DNA of 64,000 nucleotides from positions 1-64,000 of the forward strand of contig DATCJU010000024.1 in NCBI GenBank assembly GCA_036562635.1. Reading direction: 5' to 3'. Source of the DNA: DATCJU01 sp036562635 (GTDB taxonomy: Bacteria; Actinomycetota; Actinomycetes; Mycobacteriales; Pseudonocardiaceae). Made by a program: the position numbers and the translations under genes. This document shows positions 17,291 through 26,849 of this stretch, piece by piece (position 1 is the first letter of the stretch; every line of letters starts with the position of its first letter). The notes below the pieces were generated by a model, which saw only the letters and a program-made list of their open reading frames with translations, searched no databases and was not told where the DNA came from.

Positions 17291-17452
17291 AGGAATCCTC
17301 CGGGGAACGACGGTGAGGGGGGACGAGAAGAACCGGGCCGAAGAACCTTCGTTGGCCGACCCGCACGTGACAACGGGTCGATCATGGAAATTGTTAGCCG
17401 CCCGTTATCGTGTGCTCGGCCACATTTTGTAAGAATCCGTCGTTTCGAGGTT

Positions 17453-18772
17453 TCAGCGGCGATCCGGTGTGTCACCCACAACGGCCCACCGTCCGGACCA
17501 GGTGCGCGCCACGACCCAGACCAGGCGCAGCAGGATGAACAGGGACAGGCCGCTCCAGATCCCGACCAGCCCCCAGCCGAACGCCAGGGACGCCCACACC
17601 AGCGGCAGGAAGCCCGTCAGTGCACTGAGCACGGTGGCGGTGCGCAGAAAGGCCGCGTCCCCGGCTCCGAGCAGCACGCCGTCCAGTGCGAACACCACCC
17701 CGGCCACCGGCTGCAGCGCGACGAAGAACCACCAGGCGTGCGCGATGTTGGCCAACACCTCCGGGTCGGTGGTGAACACCCCGGGCAGCCAGCCGGACAT
17801 CGTGGCGAACAGCAGACCCAACAACGTGCCGAACACCAGGCCGTAACGGGTCACGCGCCGCGCCAGCAGCTGGGCCCGCTCCGACTGCCGGGCACCCAGC
17901 TCGGCGCCGATCAGGGACTGCGCCGCGATGGCCAACGAGTCGAGCACCAGGGACACGAAGAACCACAGCTGCAGCACCACCTGGTGCGCGCCCACGGCGG
18001 CCGCGGAGGTACGGGCGGCCACCGAGGCGGCGGAGATGAAACAGGCCTGGAACGCCAGGCTGCGCAGCACCAGGTCCCGACCCAGCCCCAGCTGGGCCAG
18101 CATCAGCCGCGGCTGGGGACGCAACGGGCACCGCTCGGCGACCAGGGCCCGGACGAAACAGCCGGCGGCCAGCATCTGGGCCAGCACGTTGGCCACCGCC
18201 GACCCGATCAGCCCCCAACCGGCCACGTGCACCAGCAACGGACACAGCAGCGCGGAGACACCGTTGCCGAACAGCACGTAACGCAACGGCCGCGCCGTGT
18301 CCTGCACCCCCCGCATCCAGCCGTTGCCGGCCATGGCGACCAGGACGAACGGGATGCCGAACATGGCCACCCGCAGCCAGGCCGTGGCCTGTTCGGCGAC
18401 CTCCCCGGGACCGGCCAGCAGGCGGGTCAGCGGGGCTGCGACCAGCTGACCGACGCACAGCAGCACCAGCCCGACCACCAGAGCCAGCCAGGTGGCCTGC
18501 ACCCCCTCGACGACGGCGTCGGCCCGTCGACCCGCCCCGTACAGCCGGGCCGCCCGGGCGGTGGTGCCGTAGGACAGGAAGGTCAGCTGGGTGGAGACCT
18601 GGGAGAGCACGGTGCCTCCCACCGCCAGTGCGGCCAACGGCACCGCACCCAGGTGCCCGACCACGGCGGTGTCCACTATGACGTAGAGCGGCTCGGCTGC
18701 CAGGACGGCCAGCGCCGGTACCGCGAGCCGGAGCACGTCGCGCAGGCCGATCTCCTCGCCCACCTGCGTCAC
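17453..18772 (-). CDS. dinF: MATE-family efflux transporter, DinF type
   Basis: 439 residues, 12 predicted membrane helices in two halves. N-terminal LAVPALAVLAAEPLYVIVDTAVVGHLG is the DinF/MATE helix 1-2 signature, and the second half repeats the pattern with QSLIGAELGARQSERA. It would export cationic drugs or metabolites using an ion gradient. Its place beside nrnA, rbfA and infB matches Rv2836c in M. tuberculosis. It is transcribed away from the CGNR regulator, with a 111-base gap for divergent promoters. Confidence 0.9.
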   Translation of the reverse strand: MTQVGEEIGLRDVLRLAVPALAVLAAEPLYVIVDTAVVGHLGAVPLAALAVGGTVLSQVSTQLTFLSYGTTARAARLYGAGRRADAVVEGVQATWLALVVGLVLLCVGQLVAAPLTRLLAGPGEVAEQATAWLRVAMFGIPFVLVAMAGNGWMRGVQDTARPLRYVLFGNGVSALLCPLLVHVAGWGLIGSAVANVLAQMLAAGCFVRALVAERCPLRPQPRLMLAQLGLGRDLVLRSLAFQACFISAASVAARTSAAAVGAHQVVLQLWFFVSLVLDSLAIAAQSLIGAELGARQSERAQLLARRVTRYGLVFGTLLGLLFATMSGWLPGVFTTDPEVLANIAHAWWFFVALQPVAGVVFALDGVLLGAGDAAFLRTATVLSALTGFLPLVWASLAFGWGLVGIWSGLSLFILLRLVWVVARTWSGRWAVVGDTPDRR

Positions 18773-18883
18773 GGTGGCCTCATCTCCCCTCGGAGGTGCC
18801 CCACAACGGTGGACACGGTCCGACGAACCGGTAAGGATTGAACATGGCTTTCGCCACTGACAGCGTAGGAGTAAGGGCCGGAC

Positions 18884-19423
18884 GTGGACAACGCTGATTA
18901 CGTGGACGTCGCGCTGCGACTCGCCAACAGCGAGCTGAACGACCTGGACGAGCTACGGGCCGCCCTGCACGCCGAGCCCTGGTGGGGGGAACGCGCCACC
19001 GAGGCCGACCTGGAGGCCCTGCGCCCGGTGGCCGTCGGGCTGCGCCGCGCCCTGGACGCCGCGGTGGCCCGGGACGCGGAACGGGTGCTGAACGAGGTCA
19101 ACGCCCTGCTCGGTGCCCACCCGCCCCGGCCACGGCTGTCCGCCGGGCACGGTGGTCCCCGCCCCGGCCAGGACCCTGACTGGCACGTGCACGTGGCCGA
19201 CGTCGACGCCCCCGCCGCCACCGAGGTGGCCGCCGCGGCGGCCTGGGGGTTGGCCCAGGGAGTGGTACGCCACGGCCTGCACCGCTGGGGCAGGTGCGCC
19301 GCGCCGGACTGCAACGCCTACTACCTGGACACCTCGACCAACCGGGCCCGCCGGTTCTGTTCGGCGCGCTGCGCCAACCGGGTGCACGTCGCCGCGTTCC
19401 GGGCCCGTCGCCAGCAGGGCTGA
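18884..19423 (+). CDS. CGNR zinc-finger (ABATE-domain) putative stress regulator
   Basis: 179 residues. The N-terminal ABATE-type helical domain (LANSELNDLDELRAAL) is followed by a C-terminal zf-CGNR: CAAPDCNAYYLDTSTNRARRFCSARCANRVHVAAFRARR, with four Cys in C-x4-C...C-x3-C arrangement. The CANR variant of the CGNR motif is seen. Such proteins are thought to bind DNA, but targets are unknown. It is divergent from dinF and convergent with nrnA. The GTG at 18884 gives a normal N-terminus. Confidence 0.85.
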   Translation: MDNADYVDVALRLANSELNDLDELRAALHAEPWWGERATEADLEALRPVAVGLRRALDAAVARDAERVLNEVNALLGAHPPRPRLSAGHGGPRPGQDPDWHVHVADVDAPAATEVAAAAAWGLAQGVVRHGLHRWGRCAAPDCNAYYLDTSTNRARRFCSARCANRVHVAAFRARRQQG

Positions 19424-19473
19424 CGGAACCGGTGCCGCCGCGGGCCGGGACTCGTTCGGCCGATCACCACGGC

Positions 19474-20514
19474 TCACAGCAGCGGAGCCTGGTCCAGCGC
19501 GGCCCGCAGCGCGGCCAGCACCTGCTCGGCCGAGCCGGTGGCGGTGAACCCCGAGGCCAGGCGGTGTCCTCCACCGCCGAGTGCGGTCGCTGCCGCGCCC
19601 ACGTCGATCCGGCCGGTGGCCCGGAGCGAGACCGTCCAGCGTCGCGGGCCGATCTCCTTGAGCACGGCCGCCACCTCGGCCTCCGCCGTGGTGCGCACCA
19701 GGTCGACGACGCTGTCCACCTCCTCGCTGCGCATCCCGACGGCGTCGGACCGCCGTACCAGGGTGTGCACCAGCCCCAGGCCGCGGGCCGCGTCCAGTTC
19801 CAGCTGGGCGCTGGCGAGGACCTTCGACAACATGCCCAACCACCCGAACGGGTGAGTATCGAGCAGCGGGCGTGTGGTGGCCTCCGGATCCACCCCGGCC
19901 GCGAGCAGTCGCGCCGCGAGCAGATGGGTGGAGGCACTGGCGTGACGGAACGAACGAGTGTCGGTGACCAGCCCCGCGTACAGGCAGCGGGCGATCGGCT
20001 CGTCCAGCGGGACCTGCAGCGCGTCGAGCAGTCGCGCGGCCAGCACGACGGTCGCCTCCGCGCGGTCGTCCACCAGGTTGTGCGTGCCGAAGCGGGTGTT
20101 CGTCACGTGATGGTCGATCACCAGGACGTGCCCACCGGCCGCCGTGGTGGCCGCCACCCTGCCTCCCAACGGACCGAGCCGGGACACACTGCCGGTGTCC
20201 ATCACGACCAGCAGCGGAGGTGCCTTGGGGACCTGGTTCGGCGGTACCAGCAGCCCCGCCACATCCAGGTCGCGCAGCGACTCCGGCACCTCGGCCGGAG
20301 CACCGAACGACACCCGCACCCGGGCGCCCCGCCGGTGCAGGGCCAGCCCGAGGGCGAGGGCACTGCCCAACGCGTCGGCATCGGGATTGACGTGCGCCAG
20401 CAGGGTCACGTCCTCGGCCTGCGCGAGCAGCCGGGCCGCCGCGAGCAGTTCGGCCTGGTCCAGCGCGGTGTCCACCACCGCGGTCTCACTCGTCTCGCCG
20501 GCCAGCTTGCTCAC
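19474..20514 (-). CDS. nrnA: DHH/DHHA1 nanoRNase / pAp phosphatase
   Basis: 346 residues. The DHH motifs are HVNPDADALGS (about 41-51) and VIDHHVTNTRFG (about 132-143), and the DHHA1 domain ends with GGGGHRLASGF. NrnA-type enzymes degrade 2-5-mer RNA and pAp (and c-di-AMP intermediates in mycobacteria, Rv2837c). It lies downstream of rbfA on the same strand with 148 bases between, matching Rv2837c-Rv2838c. Confidence 0.93.
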   Translation of the reverse strand: MSKLAGETSETAVVDTALDQAELLAAARLLAQAEDVTLLAHVNPDADALGSALALGLALHRRGARVRVSFGAPAEVPESLRDLDVAGLLVPPNQVPKAPPLLVVMDTGSVSRLGPLGGRVAATTAAGGHVLVIDHHVTNTRFGTHNLVDDRAEATVVLAARLLDALQVPLDEPIARCLYAGLVTDTRSFRHASASTHLLAARLLAAGVDPEATTRPLLDTHPFGWLGMLSKVLASAQLELDAARGLGLVHTLVRRSDAVGMRSEEVDSVVDLVRTTAEAEVAAVLKEIGPRRWTVSLRATGRIDVGAAATALGGGGHRLASGFTATGSAEQVLAALRAALDQAPLL

Positions 20515-20662
20515 CTCCGCTCGGCGCCCTCCTCCGACACCCTAAAGGCAGGACGCCTCCACCGGGTACAAGCGGGCCGGCACATCGTGCCGGGCGACCG
20601 CCCCCGGAACTCGTCGGACGACCGGGCCGTGTTCCTGGAGAAGACCGTCCCACCGATCGGGT

Positions 20663-21124
20663 TCACGCCCGCTCGGTGTCCTCGTCGTCGTCCTCGTCGT
20701 CCTCGTCGTCGGGCCTGCGGTACGGGTCCGGGTCACCGGCCGGCTGGGCGTTGGCGGCGAGGCGGGCCACCTCGGCGTCCGCCTCCCTGGCCTTGGCCAG
20801 CAGCTCCTCGATGCGCCGGGCGTCCTCGGGAACCCGGTCCATCACGAAGGTGAGTGTCGGGGTGAACCGCACCCCGGTGCGCTGCCCGACCAGGGAACGC
20901 AGCACACCCTTGGCACTCTCCAGGGCGGCAGCCGCAGCGTCCCGCGCAGCGGTGTCGCCGAACACCGTGTAGTACACGGTGGCGTCCCGCAGATCCGCCG
21001 TCACCTTGGCGTCGGTGATGGTCACCGGCGCCAGCCGCGGATCCTTGATCTGGTGCTGCAGCGCGGCCGCGACGATCTGCACGATCCGCTTCGCCAGCCT
21101 GCGAGCGCGAGCCGGATCGGCCAC
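20663..21124 (-). CDS. rbfA: Ribosome-binding factor A
   Basis: 153 residues from the GTG at 21124, chosen because GAGGGGGAG lies just upstream and the family N-terminus (VADPARARRLAKRIVQIV) begins there. The KH-like fold (TDAKVTADLRDATVYYTVFG, LTFVMDRVPEDARRIEELL) is complete. The C-terminus is an acidic tail of about 15 Asp/Glu residues, frequent in actinobacterial RbfA. It matures the 16S rRNA 5' end and 30S subunit. Confidence 0.95.
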   Translation of the reverse strand: MADPARARRLAKRIVQIVAAALQHQIKDPRLAPVTITDAKVTADLRDATVYYTVFGDTAARDAAAAALESAKGVLRSLVGQRTGVRFTPTLTFVMDRVPEDARRIEELLAKAREADAEVARLAANAQPAGDPDPYRRPDDEDDEDDDEDTERA

Positions 21125-21320
21125 GACGCTCCCCCTCTCTCCGGCTTCCCGCGCGCCGTCCGCGGAGCAGCGGTGGCGCGCACCGTCCAACACGGCACAC
21201 CGGCCGCCGCGGCGGCCGGCCGTTGCCTCCTCCACGCCCGTGGCGGTGGACCCACGTCCCCCGCCCGGGCACGATCACCGGACCGGCGGATCCACCACCG
21301 GCACCGGACCGCCCAGGACG

Positions 21321-21617
21321 TCAGTCGTCCTCCGGGCCCAGCCATCGCCGCCGCGCCGAGAGCAGCTCCAACTCGGGGCGGGCCGCCACCAGGCGTTCAC
21401 AGGCGTCCAGCACCTCACGTACGTGGGACGCATCGGCTGCGACCGCGGCCACCCCGATCAGAGCCCTGCGGTGCAGGTCCTGGTGTCCGGCCTCGGCGAC
21501 CGCGACCTCGAACCTGCGCCGCAGTTCGGCGATCACCGGACGCACCGCGGAGCGCTTCTGCTTGAGCGAGCGGACGTCCCCGAGCAGAACGTCCAGCTCC
21601 ACCACGCCGACGTACAT
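21321..21617 (-). CDS. ylxP: DUF503 / YlxP-like protein
   Basis: 98 residues from the ATG at 21617; the open frame runs further upstream but the family begins at MYVGVVELDVLLGDVRSLKQKRS. YlxP is linked to 30S maturation, and its gene commonly sits between infB and rbfA, as here. The gap to infB is 67 bases and to rbfA about 196 bases. Confidence 0.92.
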   Translation of the reverse strand: MYVGVVELDVLLGDVRSLKQKRSAVRPVIAELRRRFEVAVAEAGHQDLHRRALIGVAAVAADASHVREVLDACERLVAARPELELLSARRRWLGPEDD

Positions 21618-21684
21618 CTCGACCCCGGATCCTGAAGGCAGGTGTTCCGGGGACCGGTGAGAACCGGTCCCCGGAACCGACACG

Positions 21685-24519
21685 TCAGGCGCGCGGCTTC
21701 TCGCGCATCTCGTAGGTCTCGATGACGTCGTCGATCTTGATGTCGTTGTACGACCCGAAGGTCATACCGCACTCGTAGCCCTCGCGGACCTCGGTGACGT
21801 CGTCCTTGAAACGACGCAGCGAGGCGATCGTGAGGTCCGAGGCCACGACCACGCCGTCCCGGACGAGTCGAGCCTTGGCGTTCCGCTTGATCTCGCCGGA
21901 CACCACCAGGCAACCCGCGATGGTGCCGAACTTGGAGGACCGGAAGACCTCGCGGACCTCGGCCCGACCGAGCTCGACCTCCTCGTACTCCGGCTTGAGC
22001 ATGCCCTTGAGGGCCTTCTCGATGTCCTCGATCGCCTGGTAGATGACCGAGTAGTACCGGATCTCCACACCCTCGCGGTTGGCCAGCTCGGTGGCCTTGC
22101 CCTCGGCGCGGACGTTGAAGCCCAGGACGATCACGTTGTCCGCGATCGCCAGGTTGATGTCGCCCTCGGTGATGCCACCCACGCCGCGGTGGATGACCCG
22201 GAGCTCGACCTCGTCGCCCACGTCGATCTTCATCAGGGCGTCCTCGAGCGCCTCGACGGTACCCGCGTTGTCGCCCTTGATGATCAGGTTGAGCTGACGG
22301 GTCTCCTTGAGTGCCTTGTCCAGGTCCTCCAGGCTGATCCGCTTGCGGCGTGCGGCCAGCTCGGCGTTGCGCTCGCGGGCGCGCCGCCGGTCCGCGATCT
22401 GCCGTGCGACCCGGTCCTCGTCCACGACGAGGAAGCTGTCGCCGGCACCCGGCACCGAGGTGAAGCCGATGACCTGCACCGGCCGCGACGGCAGGGCCTC
22501 GGTGACGTCCTGGCCGTGCTCGTCGAGCATCCGCCGGACCCGGCCGTAGGCGTCACCGGCGACGATCGAGTCACCGATGCGCAGCGTGCCGCGCTGCACC
22601 AGCACGGTGGCCACCGGACCACGACCACGGTCCAGGTGCGCCTCGATCGCCACACCCTGGGCCGGCATGTTCGGGTTGGCCCGCAGGTCCAACGCCGCGT
22701 CCGCGGTGAGCAGGATCGCCTCCAGCAGGGCGTCGATGTTCGTGCCCTGCTTGGCGGAGATGTCGACGAACATGGTGTCGCCGCCGTACTCCTCGGCGAC
22801 CAGCCCGTACTCGGTGAGCTGCTGCCGGATCTTGGCGGGGTTCGCCCCCTCCTTGTCGATCTTGTTCACCGCCACCACGATCGGCACGTTGGCCGCCTGG
22901 GCGTGGTTGATCGCCTCGACCGTCTGCGGCATGACGCCGTCGTCGGCGGCGACCACCAGCACCGCGATGTCGGTGGACTTGGCACCACGGGCACGCATGG
23001 CGGTGAACGCCTCGTGACCCGGGGTGTCGATGAAGGTGATCAGGCGCTCCTCGCCGTCCAGCTGCGTCGACACCTGGTAGGCACCGATGTGCTGGGTGAT
23101 GCCGCCGGCCTCGCGCTCGTGCACGTTGGTCTTGCGGATCGTGTCCAGCAGTCGGGTCTTGCCGTGGTCGACGTGACCCATGACGGTGACCACCGGCGGC
23201 CGCGGAGCCAGGTCCTTCTCGTCACCGGCGTCCTCGCCGTAGGTGATGTCGAAGGACTCCAGCAGCTCGCGGTCCTCGTCCTCGGGGCTGACGACCTGGA
23301 CCTGGTAGTTCATCTCCTGGCCCAGCAGCTCCAGGACCTCGTCGGAGACCGACTGGGTGGCGGTGACCATCTCACCGAGGTGGAACAGCGCCTGCACCAG
23401 CGAGGCCGGGTTGGCGTTGATCTTCTCGGCGAAGTCGGTCAGCGAGGCACCACGCGGCAGACGGATGACCTCACCGTTGCCCTTGGGCAGACGCACGCCG
23501 CCGATCGACGGCGCCTGCATGTTGTCGAACTCCTGGCGCTTCTGCCGCTTGGACTTGCGGCCCTTGCGCGTCGGACCACCCGGACGGCCGAAGGCACCCG
23601 CGGCACCACCGCGGCCACCACCACCGCCACCGGGACGGCCGCGGAAGCCGCCGGAAGCGGGCGCGCCGCCACCGCGGAAACCGCCACCGCCACCACCGCC
23701 GCGGAAGCCGCCGCCACCACCAGGACGAGCGCCGCCACCGCCGGGACGGCCGCCGCCGGGACGGCCACCGCCGGTACCCGCCGGACGCGGCGGACGCGGC
23801 GGCATCATGCCCGGGTTCGGGCGGGGCGGCATCATGCCCGGGTTCGGACGCGGAGCACCGCCGCCGGAACGCTGCTGCCGGTCGGCGCCGGGACGCGCGC
23901 CACCACCCGGACGCGGCGGCATGGCCGCCGGGCTACCGGGACGTGGGGCCGGCGGACGCGGGACCGGGGCGCCGGAACCGACGCCGAACGGGTTGTTGCC
24001 CACCCGCGGAGGCCGCGGGCCCGGCTTCGGTGCCTGCGGCTTGGGCGGAATCATCGTGGGGTTCGGGCCCGGCTTCGGCCCGGGCTTGGGCGCCTCGGTC
24101 CGCTGCGGAGCCTGCGCGGCCGCGGGCGCCTGGGGCTGCTCCTGCGGCTTGGCCGGCGGCTGCGGCTTCGCGGGCGGCGGAGCCGGCACCGGCCGCGGAC
24201 CCGGCTTGGGCGCCACCGAGGCCGGCGTGGGCACCGGGCCGGCCGGAGCACTCGGCTGCGGCGCAGGCCTGGGTGCCGCGGGCTTAGGCGCGCCGGACTG
24301 CGACTGCGCGGGAGCCGCCGGCGCCTGGCCCGGGCGACGGGGACGGCCGTCGGTCTTGCCACCCTTGAACGACTCGCGCAGCTTACGCGCGACCGGAGCC
24401 TCCACGGTGGAGGACGCGGACTTGACGTACTCGCCCAACTCGGCGAGCTTCTTCAGAACTTCCTTGCTCGTGACGCCGAGCTCCTTCGCGAGCTCGTGCA
24501 CGCGGGGCTTGCCTGCCAC
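21685..24519 (-). CDS. infB: Translation initiation factor IF-2
   Basis: 944 residues from the GTG at 24519, where AGGAGAG precedes the start and the family N-terminus AGKPRVHELAKELGVTS begins. The order is: N-terminal IF2_N subdomain, about 300 residues of Ala/Pro then Gly/Arg low-complexity linker with repeated MMPPRPNPG and FRGGGG units, a second IF2_N (about 390-440), GTPase domain with GHVDHGKT (about 447), DTPGH and NKID, then domains 2-4. It places initiator fMet-tRNA on the 30S subunit. The linker is longer and richer in Gly than in E. coli, as is usual in actinobacteria. Confidence 0.97.
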   Translation of the reverse strand: MAGKPRVHELAKELGVTSKEVLKKLAELGEYVKSASSTVEAPVARKLRESFKGGKTDGRPRRPGQAPAAPAQSQSGAPKPAAPRPAPQPSAPAGPVPTPASVAPKPGPRPVPAPPPAKPQPPAKPQEQPQAPAAAQAPQRTEAPKPGPKPGPNPTMIPPKPQAPKPGPRPPRVGNNPFGVGSGAPVPRPPAPRPGSPAAMPPRPGGGARPGADRQQRSGGGAPRPNPGMMPPRPNPGMMPPRPPRPAGTGGGRPGGGRPGGGGARPGGGGGFRGGGGGGGFRGGGAPASGGFRGRPGGGGGGRGGAAGAFGRPGGPTRKGRKSKRQKRQEFDNMQAPSIGGVRLPKGNGEVIRLPRGASLTDFAEKINANPASLVQALFHLGEMVTATQSVSDEVLELLGQEMNYQVQVVSPEDEDRELLESFDITYGEDAGDEKDLAPRPPVVTVMGHVDHGKTRLLDTIRKTNVHEREAGGITQHIGAYQVSTQLDGEERLITFIDTPGHEAFTAMRARGAKSTDIAVLVVAADDGVMPQTVEAINHAQAANVPIVVAVNKIDKEGANPAKIRQQLTEYGLVAEEYGGDTMFVDISAKQGTNIDALLEAILLTADAALDLRANPNMPAQGVAIEAHLDRGRGPVATVLVQRGTLRIGDSIVAGDAYGRVRRMLDEHGQDVTEALPSRPVQVIGFTSVPGAGDSFLVVDEDRVARQIADRRRARERNAELAARRKRISLEDLDKALKETRQLNLIIKGDNAGTVEALEDALMKIDVGDEVELRVIHRGVGGITEGDINLAIADNVIVLGFNVRAEGKATELANREGVEIRYYSVIYQAIEDIEKALKGMLKPEYEEVELGRAEVREVFRSSKFGTIAGCLVVSGEIKRNAKARLVRDGVVVASDLTIASLRRFKDDVTEVREGYECGMTFGSYNDIKIDDVIETYEMREKPRA

Positions 24520-24611
24520 TGCTCTCCTCATCTGGTGAGGCCGGGCGGCAGTCCCGCTCGACCTCGTACCTACCGTCGAAGCGCGTTCATGGCTTCCGCT
24601 TCACGGCTGCT

Positions 24612-24950
24612 TCATGACGGGTCGACCTGCTTCCTTGTCTGCCTGCCAGGTACGGGATGGCTCCCGTGCCCGCTGGTCCGGTCGGGGGCTTCCTGCTCGT
24701 GATGCCGGAGAAGGCCGTGCAACACCTGGGCGTCCAGCGGGCCCGGCACGCGCAGTGCACGGGGGAACGCCCGGCGTCGCTCGGCCAACCGTAGGCAGTC
24801 CGGGTCCGGGTGCAGCCAGGCACCCCTCCCCGGCAACCTACGCCGTGGATCGGGGACCAGCGCCCCGTCCACCGCCACCACACGCAGCAGCTCCCTGGCC
24901 TCCGCTCGAGCGCGACAACCGACGCAAGTCCGGATCGGACCGACGTGCAA
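24612..24950 (-). CDS. ylxR: YlxR (DUF448) RNA-binding protein
   Basis: 112 residues. The YlxR signature GPIRTCVGCRARAEARELLRVV is at the N-terminus, followed by PGRGAWLHPDPDCLRLAERRRAF. The start is a TTG at 24950, one codon before the family N-terminus, with only a weak ribosome site. In Clostridioides and Bacillus, YlxR affects transcription and RNase P, but the actinobacterial role is not settled. It lies between nusA and infB, the conserved position. Confidence 0.9.
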   Translation of the reverse strand: MHVGPIRTCVGCRARAEARELLRVVAVDGALVPDPRRRLPGRGAWLHPDPDCLRLAERRRAFPRALRVPGPLDAQVLHGLLRHHEQEAPDRTSGHGSHPVPGRQTRKQVDPS

Positions 24951-24998
24951 CTTATCGCCCCCAGCGGTAGAGCCAACAAAGATTCTAACTCTTGTTCG

Positions 24999-26027
24999 TC
25001 AGTCGACCGAACCGGCCGTCGAGGCGCCTGTCGCCGCCCCTCCGGCAGCGGCCGGATCGGCATCGCTGCGGATGTCGATCCGCCAGCCGGTCAACCGAGC
25101 GGCAAGGCGAGCGTTCTGCCCCTCCTTGCCGATGGCCAGCGAGAGCTGGAAGTCCGGGACGATGACCCGCGCGGTCTTCGCCCGTTCGTCCAGCACCCGC
25201 ACAGAAACAACCTTGGCGGGCGACAACGCATTCCCGACGAAGGTGGCCGGGTCGTCCGAGTAGTCGATGATGTCGATCTTCTCGCCGCCCAGCTCGCTCA
25301 TCACGTTGCGCACCCGGGCCCCCATCGGGCCGATGCACGCCCCCTTGGCGTTGACCCCCGGCACGGTCGAGCGAACGGCGATCTTGGACCGGTGACCGGC
25401 CTCACGTGCGACCGCGGCGATCTCCACGGTGCCGTCGGCGATCTCCGGCACCTCCAGCGCGAACAGCCGGCGCACCAGGTTGGGGTGGGTCCGCGACAGG
25501 GTGATCTGCGGCCCCCGCGCGGTCCGGGACACCCCCACCACGTAGCACCGGAGCCGGGTGCCGTGCTCGTAGCGCTCGCCCGGCACCTGCTCGGCCGGCG
25601 GGATGACCCCCTCGGTGTCCCCGATCTGCACCACGACCATGCCGCGCGAGTTGGCGCGGGCGTCGCGCTGCACCACACCGGCGAGGATCTCGCCCTCCTT
25701 GGCCGCGAACTCGCCGAAGGTCCGCTCGTGCTCGGCGTCACGGAGTCGCTGCAGGATCACCTGCCGGGCGGTGGTCGCCGCGATACGCCCGAAGCCCTCC
25801 GGGGTGTCGTCCCACTCCTGGGTCACCGTGCCGTCGGGGCCCAGCTCCTGGGCCAGCACCCGGACCGCGCCGGTCTTGCGGTCGATCTCCACCCGCGCGT
25901 GCGGCTGGTGGCCCTCGGTGTGCTTGTACGCGGTCAGCAGCGCGGTCTCGATCGCCTCCAGGACGGTCTCGAAGGGGATGTCCTTGTCACGCTCGATCGC
26001 GCGCAGTGCGGCGATGTCGACGTTCAC
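24999..26027 (-). CDS. nusA: Transcription termination/antitermination factor NusA
   Basis: 342 residues: N-terminal RNA polymerase-binding domain (MNVDIAALRAIERDKDIPFETVLEAIE...), S1 (about 110-180), then two KH domains (ACIGPMGARVRNVMSELGGEKIDII, SLAIGKEGQNARLAARLTGWRIDI). It lacks the acidic C-terminal repeats of E. coli NusA, as is usual in actinobacteria. The start overlaps the rimP stop by four bases, so translation is coupled. Confidence 0.97.
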   Translation of the reverse strand: MNVDIAALRAIERDKDIPFETVLEAIETALLTAYKHTEGHQPHARVEIDRKTGAVRVLAQELGPDGTVTQEWDDTPEGFGRIAATTARQVILQRLRDAEHERTFGEFAAKEGEILAGVVQRDARANSRGMVVVQIGDTEGVIPPAEQVPGERYEHGTRLRCYVVGVSRTARGPQITLSRTHPNLVRRLFALEVPEIADGTVEIAAVAREAGHRSKIAVRSTVPGVNAKGACIGPMGARVRNVMSELGGEKIDIIDYSDDPATFVGNALSPAKVVSVRVLDERAKTARVIVPDFQLSLAIGKEGQNARLAARLTGWRIDIRSDADPAAAGGAATGASTAGSVD

Positions 26028-26629
26028 CTCGGCTCCTCCTCGTTCCCGTCCGGCTCCACGCCGGCGCTGGTAGCGGTGCTGTTCCTGCTGTCTGTCTCAC
26101 GGTCCGTCGAATCGTCCGGCACGGCGCCGCCGCGCTCCAGGGCCGCCAGCTCCTCCGCGGGGGGCTGTCGGAACTCGACCTCGACCACGGCGCGCCGCAC
26201 ATCGGCGTAGGCCACACGCCGCAGTTGCCCCTCCACCAGGAGGACGACGCCCTCGTCGTCGGAATCGCCCACCCGACCGAGAAGCTGCCCGCCGTCGACC
26301 AGCTGCACCCGCACCAGGCGGAACCGGGCCCGTCGCCAGTGTCGGGGCTGGGTCAGCGGCCGATCGACCCCGCGAGAGGTCACCTCCAACGTGTAGGGCC
26401 CGGGCAGCAGGTCCTCGCGCGTGTCCAGTGCCGCGGAGACGGCCCGGCTCGCCTCGGCCACCTGGTCCAGGCCGACGCCGTCGTCGGAGTCCACCACCAC
26501 GCGCACCAGCCGACGCCGGCCGGACTGCTGCACCTCCAGCAGCTCCAGGTCGAACCCGACACCACGCACGGCGTCGAGCACGACCGGTTCGAGCTGTGCG
26601 GCAAGCTCACCGCGCGACGGGCTGGGCAA
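26024..26629 (-). CDS. rimP: Ribosome maturation factor RimP
   Basis: 201 residues. Domain 1 (LEVQQSGRRRLVRVVVDSDDGVGLDQVAEASRAVSAALD) and the signature LEVTSRGVDRPLTQPRHWRRA are intact, followed by the Sm-like C-terminal domain and a 45-residue acidic/Thr-rich tail. It assists 30S assembly. It heads the rimP-nusA-ylxR-infB-ylxP-rbfA-nrnA series. Confidence 0.94.
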   Translation of the reverse strand: MPSPSRGELAAQLEPVVLDAVRGVGFDLELLEVQQSGRRRLVRVVVDSDDGVGLDQVAEASRAVSAALDTREDLLPGPYTLEVTSRGVDRPLTQPRHWRRARFRLVRVQLVDGGQLLGRVGDSDDEGVVLLVEGQLRRVAYADVRRAVVEVEFRQPPAEELAALERGGAVPDDSTDRETDSRNSTATSAGVEPDGNEEEPR

Positions 26630-26849
26630 CTCGTCACTCCCTCACGAAGCCTCGATCGGTATGCAGCACGTGCCGCTGGAGGGCACGTCCCGGCCGTCCC
26701 GGACGGGGTCACGGAACAACCCACCCGGCCGGAGCCGCGCTCCACCAGCTGCAGTCGCTCAGCGTATCGCGTTCCTGGTCCGTCCTGGGCAACGCCGATC
26801 GCCCCCATGCCCGAGTCGTGACGGTCATCGCCTGGCAGGATGATCCGTT

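Noticed and set aside
15833..18841. A 1002-codon open frame on the + strand, Gln/His/Gly-rich
   Set aside because: It lies antisense to the MFS and MATE genes and has the composition expected of the complementary strand of GC-rich membrane proteins. No domain or ribosome site.
23560..24000. Repeated GGNCGG/CCNCC units suggestive of a CRISPR or tandem array
   Set aside because: They are codon-level repeats encoding the Gly/Arg/Pro linker of IF-2, without spacers.
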